Source: Sergeia podlipaevii (taxonomy: Eukaryota > Euglenozoa > Kinetoplastea > Trypanosomatida > Trypanosomatidae). Taken from it: DNA of 26,684 bases. Where the stretch lies: assembly GCA_030849805.1 (NCBI GenBank), contig JASANZ010001964.1, forward strand, positions 1-26,684, read 5' to 3'. Position 1 is the stretch's first letter. Each line of letters opens with the position of its first letter. Both the position numbers and the translations under genes were made by a program. Below, piece after piece: positions 9,901-17,556 of the stretch. Below the pieces are notes generated by a model. That model was not told where the DNA came from. It searched no databases and was given only the letters and a program-made list of their open reading frames with translations.

Positions 9901-10352
9901 GAGGCGTCCACGGCCCCTGCCACATCGCCTACTTCCTTCCCTGACGCCATGTTCGTTGCGCGTTCTACAGAGTCAAGACGCTCTGCCACCCGGCTGCGGG
10001 TATCGCGTGCTGCTGATGCCGTCAAGGAAGAGGTTCCGGTACTTTCCTGATGGCTAGAGTTTCCTAGAGGAGAAGCAGACGCTTCCTTCGCCGTTCCCTC
10101 TTTCAAGTCTCTCCGCCATGTAGCTGTGGAGCTCTGCGCGCGATTTGGGGAGTGCCCTGGCTGGGTCGAAGAGCGCTCCCAGTGCCTCTCAGGGGTGTTC
10201 TCAGGTATAGCTGCGAAGTCCTTCTCGCTTGATCCTTCTTGCTCATCCCGCTCATAGCTCTTCGTATCCTTGATTGGTGGGGAGGGTGGCGGTGGAACAC
10301 GCGTGGCAGCACCACGCAATCCTGAACCGGAATGCCCAGAAGTGTCCTCCAT
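6951..10352 (-). CDS. Large coiled-coil protein
   Basis: 1133 residues from the ATG at 10352. The frame stays open to 10448 but begins there with TTG, and the predicted splice acceptor falls inside that extension, so the ATG is preferred. Residues 1 to about 315 are disordered, rich in Ser, Gln, Pro, Glu and Arg. A short poly-Ala (about 317-322) leads into an almost unbroken heptad-type coiled coil from about 325 to 1125, rich in Glu, Ala, Gln, Arg and Leu with few prolines. There is no membrane segment or recognisable catalytic domain. This layout suits a structural rod or tether, for example in the flagellum, basal body, cytoskeleton or Golgi. The sequence does not say which, and resemblance to myosin or golgin tails would be compositional only. 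The coding stretch is noticeably more GC-rich than its flanks. Confidence 0.92.
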   Translation of the reverse strand: MEDTSGHSGSGLRGAATRVPPPPSPPIKDTKSYERDEQEGSSEKDFAAIPENTPERHWERSSTQPGHSPNRAQSSTATWRRDLKEGTAKEASASPLGNSSHQESTGTSSLTASAARDTRSRVAERLDSVERATNMASGKEVGDVAGAVDASIPQENHQSSFLTQQRQRDRPQEQAYPSERPSGSQTHREDTAALIEPSPQPLHKSPIGRGFISQAAAGSVVTPERPSQPAQQQVPYGTEHNDGQNISSTSILRDEADNEAVYTGERSRRIYVDPVSSGPPGPVFRSYSPSQQQALMAVSHLDSGRAASVGGSVGSSSAAAAAGYAEMRAMLVTAEKEVAAVREECARRGMRIDTLTASLERERATTQSLREHHADELEATRIEHESQTRQLREQLRVLKLVAEGAMADKNKVAEEAERRKRELLGLLDREREEKSHIMAEYREQTEALIAEQGREITALRSALTKVKEEYDRLSAEHQASEDELASLRQELGVVHGEKERERLEGLRAMKEVQSRLQTENADLQEQLAASRSDHAREASKLSNRAQELAEQLRKSQDKAQEQQAHAQQVLEEAKQAHRRDMDRAQRELEELQARAERQAEEYRRDVEKASRAEEKTSAMLREALDATRAEKDAAIAEAQQQKDTHQSQHRSKVAQLQATLDAVSAELTQERTVRKDTEAELELAGARADNSQRTIESLGAELEAAHADQRKRERTMEQAHQAALEDLRAKLRGAAADFAAAQQQHYQQTIEHQKLRDEIAMKATALGQAQSEQQRIGTQLAAELAKQQESASIRQEELGRNVQQLKEHKGQLEAERQRLERAVKDCEARLQGAAKQLEQERAALEETTKQLQDARAESDALREALAREKVAGAELVEALRSAERRLQEQEVTVQELQAAVSMAQRRAQEQLQDQSRQNKMYEGKLADEDQRHRAEAAALRMSIEQLRGDVARAKELAMTKEAALQQLREESAQRDRASALRETALQEELEDLRTEHEAEMRRMDEVLNGLRSDLHKTQAMCTEYQRELSSTHRSAEGRRSDLEIALEQSEAARAKLQDDAKYREQLNQELQGTVRLLTARLNANEDDVQRMQEELAEINKKIQDAHTLIGRKDAAIGQLNAKLRAYEARGGVL

Positions 10353-10391
10353 CGCTATACTTTTTTCCCTAAAATATAGATAGTGTTCTTT

Positions 10392-10417
10392 CTTGTAAAA
10401 AAAAGAAAAAAAAAAAG
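10392..10417 (-). promoter_or_regulatory. Predicted spliced-leader acceptor for the coiled-coil gene
   Basis: On the minus strand a tract of 20 pyrimidines (T10 C T8 type) is followed directly by ACAAG, with the AG at 10393-10392. The leader to the ATG at 10352 would be 39 nt. A second AG (ATTTTAG) lies a little downstream. Confidence 0.65.
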
Positions 10418-10845
10418 TAGCTTGCTTGCCGCGCTCTGCTGTTTCCAAGTGAGAGGTTGGCGGCTAGAAAGACGCTTCTTTAAATTTGTCTATGATAGTT
10501 GGCACCGTAATATCCTCTGCGCCCACAGCGTATTGCAAAATACTGTCTCAAATACCTAACTGACCGGCAAACCCGTCCCATGCAAAAATTTGGGTAATAC
10601 GACAGTGTACGTACGTGTGTACACCAATTTTCTGTTTTTGCAAGTCTTTTCAGCGTAGTGAATTAGCGGTGCTATGTGCAGCTTCACGTCGGTATGAGAG
10701 ACGCTAAGACCTTTCGTACGTTTATTCTTTTTTTCGTGTGTGTGTGTGTAATACAAAGAAAGAAAAATAGGAAAAATAGGAAGAGAAGTAGGCAAGAATG
10801 AGGAAAGCAACACCAAAACAAGAGCGGTTGACATGAGTATATGTG

Positions 10846-10891
10846 TGTCCATGTATGGACATATAAGTGTGTTAGTAATAAGTACTAACAC
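10846..10891. repeat. Two adjacent perfect inverted repeats
   Basis: The first is TGTCCAT-GT-ATGGACA at 10846-10861. The second is GTGTTAGTA (10869-10877), loop ATAAG, TACTAACAC (10883-10891). They are 7 nt apart and lie about 350 nt beyond the SERAC1-like stop codon, probably in its 3' UTR. Because it is a palindrome, the second stem shows the branch-site-like TACTAAC on both strands. Confidence 0.75.
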
Positions 10892-11243
10892 CAGCAATAA
10901 TAAATGCAATAAAATTTTGACCTTTTGAGCGTGAAGCAGCGGTAACAAAGAAATATGTATATGACAAAAAAAGGAGGAGCAAGTAGCCCTGCCAAAACAA
11001 AAACCCGATATAGTTATAGACACCCTGACTCAGAAACAAGAAAAGATAAATGACGCAAGCAATTGAATATATGCGTAAAAAAAAAAGATGAACAAAAAAT
11101 CAATACGTTCGCTTCTTACTGCGTGTATTGATTTTCTATTAAAAGAAAGAAAGAAAAAAAGCAACATATAAAGTGACAATACATGCACGTACGCAATATG
11201 CAATAAGAACCCCGCCACCTTTTCCCACCTACCCACTCCCTAA

Positions 11244-14200
11244 CTACCGGCGCAGGAAGCATCGACGATAAAATTGCCTTTTGAGCTTTTCTTGACATTG
11301 GGAGCGAAGCACAGCATCTGGCTCATACCTTCCTACTCCCCACAACGCTTGCTGGTTTGCCGGGTTTACCGCCAAAGCATGCCGGAGCAGAGCCAGACCA
11401 CGCGCCGCATCTTTCTGCCTCAGTGCCTCCACAGGGTTCAGCTGGGATGGTGGAGTGCATAATAGCCCAGTAAATTCACTAGTAGAGTCGCGTGCCGTGG
11501 ATCGCGCTCCAGTGTCAGCACGCTGCACATAGAAGAGACCCAGGCTTGTCATTGCCCAGTCATTGAAAGGGTTGCACACGAGCGACCGCTTATACCACGC
11601 CGCGGCTTCATGCATGGCAAGCCAGTAGTGCTGCAGGCATTGGTCTCCGACGGAAGAAGGCAGGGCTACCTCCTCAGGCGCAGAAGAGGTGACCCGCTTC
11701 TTGTACCACTCCATGGCCAACGCTCCAAGCATAGACTGAGAAAGAGGTGGATGCGTCAAGCTGCCCACCCAGAAGGCGGCATAGGAGGCAAAAATGGGTT
11801 CTAGCGTGGCATCGGCAAAGCGTTTCGCTGGGCATCGCGAAGGGAACTGTTTTCTGACCGCAGCTGTGGCTACCATCTCCTTGGTTACAGAAAGGTTGCC
11901 TACCCCTGCGGTCTCCTCCTCCTCCTTGTCAGTGCTGCCGTGGGAAATATCAGTGAAATGAGCAGTGGGCTGAGTGATCATCACCCCTGCAGCGGCTCTG
12001 AAGTATCGTTCGGCTTCGCGCAGGTCAGGGGACCAGACAAGATTTGGACTCCCCAGCTTGCCTCCAGTCGCGCGCATAGAGTTGAGAAAATTGCGACGCT
12101 GCTGCTGATGGTCAAAGATGTTGGTGTAATCCACCGCTAAAGAGTGGATACGTCCCAAGCCGCAGAGAGCGCCAACATTGGTCGGGTCTATCGCAAGGAC
12201 GCTCTCAAAGTACTCGCGCGCGAGACGCAGACGATGGGGAGCCATATCGTTCCCACTATGGCTTGCATGACCACCTGGAAAGAAGGCGTCGTCGCCATCA
12301 CTACCACCACCACTGTTGCTGACTTTACCATCGTTGGGTGATGTTGGGGAAGAAACAGAGGAAAGCACGGAAAGGTCAATGGCATCGCGACAAAAGTCAA
12401 GATATTCAGCGGGAGCAGCGCGTAGCGAGAGGGGGTCCAGCACCACGCAATCTCCCTTGCGATCGGCAAAGCTAGCCCACGTCGCAAGTTTTGAGGAAAG
12501 GGAAGAAAGAGTACTAGAGCTCCCACCGACGCCCACGTGCCCTTGACATGCCGTAGATCGCGCCACGCGCCACACAACATTGTCCATGGTGGCGCGAACG
12601 TGGTGAAGGTGACCCCAGCCAAGGCCAACCGCCGCGACCCGGAACAGTTCCTGCTGTGGGGAGTGCTGAACGCTCAACACGCTGAGATACGACTGCATCG
12701 CATCTATGGAAGGGTGAGAGCGGAAGAAGTGGTGATGCCCAAACAAGCAGCGTGCCAGCGCGTTGTCTCGGTCCATGTGGAACGCGTCCAGTATGTACTC
12801 CAGCGAGGACACACTCCCTGGACACAGTGTCGCCTCCGCTGCTGTGGCGGAGGCGCTGCTTGTGCGTGCGGCTGCCACAATGGTTGAAATGTCTGCGTCA
12901 CTGGACAGAATGCGCTCTAGATCCCCTCTTTGAAGATTGCGGCGGTGCTTCTCAAAATGAGCAAAAGTCAAGTACCCTTTCGTGGCAGTCCACTGGCTGC
13001 GCAACGAGTCATTGGCCTCTTCGGCTCCTTTTTGTGTTGAAGACTCCACGGCGGCCGCTTTGGCTGCCGAAGCAGCTGGTTGCGCACTGCGGTGGGATAA
13101 ATGAAACGGTGCCCCCTTTCTGGCTGGTGAGCATCCTCTTTCCTTTAGCTCCTCCAGCGTTTGTAACAAACAGGGGTTGGGCACGTCCGTGGTCTCGACG
13201 TAGCGGCTGAGGATCGCCTTAACTTGTTCTTCTACCAGCCACCAGAAGATGCGCACGTTACTGGCATAAGAAGCCGGTGTGAGGCTGCTCTCCCCGCCGT
13301 GGCGCACCGTCTCCCAAGCACTAAGGAAAGACTTGAAAAGGAAGGCAGGCACACTCGAAGCAGCGGCGCTGCCACTACTGAACCACGTAGACGGCGATTT
13401 CATTGAGGAAGAGGATGCGAAGGCGGATTCCTTCCCTATGGCACTACTTTGTCCTTTGTTGCTGATGGCCAGTTCTTTGGGCTTGCCCGTGGCCTCGTTC
13501 GCCTTCAAGGTGATGGATTCATCGCTGTCAAGATCCTTCAGTACCATCGTTACGGCATCTCTGAAGGCTCTCTTTGCCTTCTGTACACTGTCCTCCTCAC
13601 CCTCTTTGCCTTTCGTCTCTATGCTAGTCTTATCGGCCTTCGCGTCCTTTGTCTCGGTGGAAGCAAAGGGCTTCTCAAGCTCAGCTACTGAGGAAGCAGT
13701 GGAGTTGAAAGCGACCTCTGTCTTCGCGTACGCTGCAAGAGCGACACGCACAGCCTCCAGTAACTTTTCGCTGGCATTATCCAATGCGGTTGGTTCTTGT
13801 GGTGATAGCAGAGCAACCACCGCATTGCTCTGCTTCGTGAAAATGTCGAGAGACAACGTCCAGCACTTGAGAGCGCAAGTAAGGAGCTCCACAGAGGACG
13901 CCAGCACCTCTCCTTTGTGCCGGCGCTCTCGTTTAGCGTCTGCAAGTGCCTTCTTATCCGCCGCGCTCACCCACCAATTTGTGTTGTTGCTCTCCTTCAC
14001 GCGATCTTCCAGTTCCCTCTTGCTAAGCGCCAAACGCGCCTCCTCAATGCTCTGCAATGCGCCTTCAAAGCACAGAAAAGCAGAGGCATTGGTATCTCCC
14101 TGCTGGGGAGCAATAAAGAGCTTGTAGCATCCTTCCAAAACGTAGGAAATGGTGACAAGGGAGAGGGAAACGATGTGGCCCTCCTTTTTCAGCCCCTCTG

Positions 14201-17102
14201 CATCAGCCACTTCAATACCAAGAAAAGTACGCAACATCGCAGAACCCTTCTCCTCGGAGAAGAGGGCCGCGAAGGAGCTGTGCTCAGGGAGAACAGCAGC
14301 AGCAGACTCGCTGCCTGTCGCCAAGCGCTGCCGCTCTTGCTGGTCTATCAGTCCACTCATCGCCGCAGCAGCGGCGGTACTGCTTGCTGCTGACTCCTTG
14401 TTGGTGTCACTACTTCTGTGTCGAAGCTTAAAAAACGCGGTGTTGCTCTCTTCTGTGAGAGCGCTAACACGGTCCATGACGCTCTGTAGGTACTGGCTCA
14501 TAAGTCCTCCGAAGGCCCCACCGTCGTGCACATCGTGCGTCATGATGGCAAAAATGGCATGCGAAAAGGAAAGAGAGGTCATGCGCTTGCTAGAGAGGCC
14601 TTCACTCGTGTAGTCTACCTCGCTGCCTTTGTGGCTCGAGGAGACAGGTCCTTTGCCAGCTGCGTGGTGGTGGTGGCTTTCCGCAACGGACTTGCGGTAC
14701 GTAATGCTTACTTGACGTCGAAACGCTTCCCACTCGCCTTGAAGCAGGTTCACTTCATACTCCACATTCTTCATCTCTCTTAACTCGCCGGTGGAGAGAT
14801 GGGGAATAAATCCTTCCCCTTTAGAGGAGCTCGTAAACGTCGTGTTGCCATCGACCTGATACACAGTGGCAGCGGTAAGGAGACGCTCAGCTTGGTTGAC
14901 CTCAAAGCTACGCACAATGCGCATGCACCGCTTCGTCCAGTAGAGCAGAAGTTCAATTGGGATCACAAAAGCGGGCTGCTTTCGAGCCTCATGGCTGATG
15001 CCTCCCGCATGAGATACATTGTTGTCGTCGTGAACACTGGCGAAGTCCCACCACGAAGTATGGCGAACCACAAACTCTTTTATATCTGCGCCAAGAAGAA
15101 AAATGCCATCCAGCTCGGACGGGATGACAGAGCCAAAGAAGCTGTGCAGCACGATTCGCAGCTGCTCCAGCGCGTCATCGAGCAGATGAAGAGACATGGC
15201 GGTCTGGTATCGGTTGAGCCGCGTGGGATGCTCTTTCTCGAGCATCTTTTCAAGTTTCTTGCATTGCTCGTACGAATCCCCTGTGACAAAAATGGCTGGT
15301 GGTGCTGGCGTAAAGAGAGCTCGCCACGTCTCCTCCTCCTTAGCTGTAAAAGCTGGCGCTGATGCCGTGGCGGCTGTCGCTGCTTCTGCTGTTTGGGTGC
15401 TGCTTTCCTCTCCTGACGTTAACAGCGCCGCTTGGGATGGCGGGAAAGAAGAAAAAGGCTGGCGAGGAGGCGCCGATAGCACGCCCCGCTGTTCCAGACG
15501 ATCGAGAAAGCCATAAAGCATAGCATAAGAGGGGGAAGTCTTACTAAGTGGGCGGTTAATGTAGCTGTGGTCGGCGTCGATGAGATAGTAGCGGAAGCGA
15601 GGATCATCAGGGGCGGGGTTGGAGGACTCTGGATCAACAACACGAACCAGACCGTTGAGCTTGCGGGTTTCGCCAAAGGAAAGAATAGAAATCCCGCCTG
15701 CCGCCCCTCCCTCGCCGTTGCTCGATTTCCCAGCATGCAGTCTCGTCCGCTCCACCACATCCATGAAATGATCGTTGAGCAACGTCAGCTCATGCTTGTT
15801 GTGATCGCCGAGCCCCGTGACGACGTGAGTGGGGGTGAGACCGCCAAACGTCTGGTAATAGCGCCGCAGGCCTGTCACAATACTCGCAATTGCGGAACCA
15901 AAATGAGGTGTGCTGTAAAATACGACGCCGCGGATCGACCGTAACAACTCATCCGCCCTGTGAATTGCCTCTTCCTGAGGTCTGGTTGTCCCTGGAGTTG
16001 CAAGCGCAGTAGCAGCAGCGGCAGCGGCAGCAGACCCAGTAGAGGTGGTGGTAGTACTAGTGAAAGCTGGGAGTGCAAAATCGCCAGCTGGCCTTTCCGC
16101 TCTAGATGCAATGCTGAAGAGCGACACGATCATATCCTTGATGATAAGGCCGCCCATGGAGTGCACCACAAAAACGATCGGCCGCTTGCCAACACCAACT
16201 TCCGGCGATAAAAGACGCTCGGCAATGTCAGCAGCCACGCGATGAAACGATTGCAGAGAGCGGGGATCACTCTTATGAGTGCTGTCGTCCTCCACTAGCG
16301 CAGGAGTGCGTGAGGTGTCCTCGTCCTCCACGGTCTCAAGAAGAATTGCATTGAGAAAGAGCTTCTTAAATGTGCTTTGAGGGAGGGCAGAAGGAGCACC
16401 ATCGGCGTCAATAACAGACGGCGTGCTGTCCTCTGCCTCAGTCTTGGTAGAGCCCTTTGCTGCGGGTCCTTCCGTGCCATCCTCCGTCTTTTTCCACGGC
16501 AGGCTGGGCAGCTCCTTGCCATCTCCCCAGAGAGAGGACCACGCTGTCCCCCAGGACCCATCGCCACTTCCCTTCGTGGACTGGACCTTCCCCTCCTGAG
16601 TACTCGTGGCACTGCCTTCGGTATTGTCATTGGTGTTTGTTGGACGTTGCTTTTGCTGCTGTTGCTGTGCAGAGGATGCTTCGCCAATACGCTTTATATT
16701 CGCACCGTTCGCGCCAAGCTCTGCCGCTGTTGCATTTCCGTTCTTCTCAGCATCTGGCTTCCAGTTCCACAGCGAGTGAGCATAACCTACAGTGATAAGA
16801 CGTGCGTTGGGAAAGTCTTGAGTGAGGTAGGCTGCAGGCCACAAGAGTCCATTGGCGTTGGTCCAGCAGTTGAACTCGTCACTGCCAATACCATGCAAAA
16901 ACACAATATCAAAAGCGGCCGCTGCAGGCGCAGCGTCACCGTCCTCTTTTGCTGCTTGCTGGGGATCATAAAGAAGATAGACACGATCGGTAAGCTTCTT
17001 ATACTTTTTATGTGTGTCTCTGAATATAGGGCTTGTGATGGATGGATCAAGCACTCCATCCGAAAAAAATTCTTCGAAGCCCTCGAGGTTGCCGAAATTC
17101 AT
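11244..17102 (-). CDS. SERAC1-like alpha/beta hydrolase with C-terminal TPR-like repeats
   Basis: 1952 residues from the ATG at 17102. Six more upstream codons are open but begin with TTG, and a hairpin occupies them. The N-terminal 520 residues look like a SERAC1/PGAP1-type serine hydrolase: FLHGIGS (68-74, oxyanion loop), FVVHSMGGL (311-319) with nucleophile Ser315, VVFYSTPHFGS after it, and ADHSY (510-514) with candidate catalytic His512. The elbow is V-H-S-M-G, lacking the usual first glycine. Low-complexity inserts (Ser, Thr, Ala) interrupt the domain near 120-250 and 345-370. The middle 1100 residues are unrecognised, largely helical and Ala/Ser/Glu-rich. TPR-like helix pairs appear near 1620-1655, 1830-1860 and 1900-1928 (AREYFESVLAIDPTNVGAL and similar). 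Human SERAC1 remodels phosphatidylglycerol at mitochondria-ER contacts; a lipid or ester substrate here is inference. The TPRs suggest a protein partner. Confidence 0.85.
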   Translation of the reverse strand: MNFGNLEGFEEFFSDGVLDPSITSPIFRDTHKKYKKLTDRVYLLYDPQQAAKEDGDAAPAAAAFDIVFLHGIGSDEFNCWTNANGLLWPAAYLTQDFPNARLITVGYAHSLWNWKPDAEKNGNATAAELGANGANIKRIGEASSAQQQQQKQRPTNTNDNTEGSATSTQEGKVQSTKGSGDGSWGTAWSSLWGDGKELPSLPWKKTEDGTEGPAAKGSTKTEAEDSTPSVIDADGAPSALPQSTFKKLFLNAILLETVEDEDTSRTPALVEDDSTHKSDPRSLQSFHRVAADIAERLLSPEVGVGKRPIVFVVHSMGGLIIKDMIVSLFSIASRAERPAGDFALPAFTSTTTTSTGSAAAAAAATALATPGTTRPQEEAIHRADELLRSIRGVVFYSTPHFGSAIASIVTGLRRYYQTFGGLTPTHVVTGLGDHNKHELTLLNDHFMDVVERTRLHAGKSSNGEGGAAGGISILSFGETRKLNGLVRVVDPESSNPAPDDPRFRYYLIDADHSYINRPLSKTSPSYAMLYGFLDRLEQRGVLSAPPRQPFSSFPPSQAALLTSGEESSTQTAEAATAATASAPAFTAKEEETWRALFTPAPPAIFVTGDSYEQCKKLEKMLEKEHPTRLNRYQTAMSLHLLDDALEQLRIVLHSFFGSVIPSELDGIFLLGADIKEFVVRHTSWWDFASVHDDNNVSHAGGISHEARKQPAFVIPIELLLYWTKRCMRIVRSFEVNQAERLLTAATVYQVDGNTTFTSSSKGEGFIPHLSTGELREMKNVEYEVNLLQGEWEAFRRQVSITYRKSVAESHHHHAAGKGPVSSSHKGSEVDYTSEGLSSKRMTSLSFSHAIFAIMTHDVHDGGAFGGLMSQYLQSVMDRVSALTEESNTAFFKLRHRSSDTNKESAASSTAAAAAMSGLIDQQERQRLATGSESAAAVLPEHSSFAALFSEEKGSAMLRTFLGIEVADAEGLKKEGHIVSLSLVTISYVLEGCYKLFIAPQQGDTNASAFLCFEGALQSIEEARLALSKRELEDRVKESNNTNWWVSAADKKALADAKRERRHKGEVLASSVELLTCALKCWTLSLDIFTKQSNAVVALLSPQEPTALDNASEKLLEAVRVALAAYAKTEVAFNSTASSVAELEKPFASTETKDAKADKTSIETKGKEGEEDSVQKAKRAFRDAVTMVLKDLDSDESITLKANEATGKPKELAISNKGQSSAIGKESAFASSSSMKSPSTWFSSGSAAASSVPAFLFKSFLSAWETVRHGGESSLTPASYASNVRIFWWLVEEQVKAILSRYVETTDVPNPCLLQTLEELKERGCSPARKGAPFHLSHRSAQPAASAAKAAAVESSTQKGAEEANDSLRSQWTATKGYLTFAHFEKHRRNLQRGDLERILSSDADISTIVAAARTSSASATAAEATLCPGSVSSLEYILDAFHMDRDNALARCLFGHHHFFRSHPSIDAMQSYLSVLSVQHSPQQELFRVAAVGLGWGHLHHVRATMDNVVWRVARSTACQGHVGVGGSSSTLSSLSSKLATWASFADRKGDCVVLDPLSLRAAPAEYLDFCRDAIDLSVLSSVSSPTSPNDGKVSNSGGGSDGDDAFFPGGHASHSGNDMAPHRLRLAREYFESVLAIDPTNVGALCGLGRIHSLAVDYTNIFDHQQQRRNFLNSMRATGGKLGSPNLVWSPDLREAERYFRAAAGVMITQPTAHFTDISHGSTDKEEEETAGVGNLSVTKEMVATAAVRKQFPSRCPAKRFADATLEPIFASYAAFWVGSLTHPPLSQSMLGALAMEWYKKRVTSSAPEEVALPSSVGDQCLQHYWLAMHEAAAWYKRSLVCNPFNDWAMTSLGLFYVQRADTGARSTARDSTSEFTGLLCTPPSQLNPVEALRQKDAARGLALLRHALAVNPANQQALWGVGRYEPDAVLRSQCQEKLKRQFYRRCFLRR

Positions 17103-17121
17103 GTTGTTTTGCCAAAACAAC
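17103..17121 (-). promoter_or_regulatory. Perfect hairpin abutting the SERAC1-like start codon
   Basis: GTTGTTTTG (17103-17111) and CAAAACAAC (17113-17121) are exact reverse complements around one central base. On the transcript the hairpin ends on the base before the ATG. If the acceptor TGCGTAG at 17125-17124 is used, the 21-nt leader is almost wholly this hairpin. The inverted repeat is seen; an effect on translation is inference. Confidence 0.5.
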
Positions 17122-17556
17122 AGCTACGCATAAAAATATAATTGAATAGAGATGATGCTGTCCAACAGAAAGATTTTTTTTTTTTTTGAAAAGGTAAACA
17201 GCAACCAAAGGAGAAAAGGAAACGAAGAGAAAATTGCTTTAAACGCATATCTCATGGCACACGAACTCACATGTATGCTTTACCGCATGGTGCATGAGGC
17301 AAATGTGGTTTGTGTAAGCAAGCAGTGGCTAAAGATTGTGCGCATGTGACCCTTCTGATTTGCACGTGTGCCATTGCATGTGTATGTATAAGTGTAACAG
17401 GCGCGTTGTAATGAAAAAAAGCTTCCGTCATATAAGCAAGATGAAAAAAAAATATGCAAACATTGAATGAAGCAATGCACACAATAAAGGACACAGTAAG
17501 CGATAATATAAAAGGAAAACTAGCATATAAGCATCGAAAATCTCACATCGTTATCA
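17122..17556. other. Intercistronic region, SERAC1-like / orphan
   Basis: AT-rich spacer with T and A tracts (T14 near 17174-17187). The short open frames found here on both strands look random. It presumably carries the 3' UTR of the orphan gene. No RNA gene was recognised. Confidence 0.7.
17124..17145 (-). promoter_or_regulatory. Weak predicted spliced-leader acceptor for the SERAC1-like gene
   Basis: The minus strand reads ATTATATTTTTATGCGTAG with the AG at 17125-17124. The pyrimidine tract is poor. An alternative, TTTCTGTTGGACAG, lies about 35 nt further upstream. Confidence 0.3.

Larger units (their letters stand above)
10353..11243. other. Intercistronic region, coiled-coil / SERAC1-like
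   Basis: An 891-nt AT-rich spacer with no convincing gene. The minus-strand open frames here (10556-11023 and others) are low-complexity Leu/Phe/Ile-rich sequence made by T-rich DNA. It carries two adjacent perfect inverted repeats at 10846-10891, listed separately, a short TG run near 10738-10748 and several A tracts. Confidence 0.7.

Noticed and set aside
10353..10448. 32-codon N-terminal extension of the coiled-coil protein
   Set aside because: It begins with TTG, and contains the splice-acceptor pyrimidine tract read as Phe/Lys.
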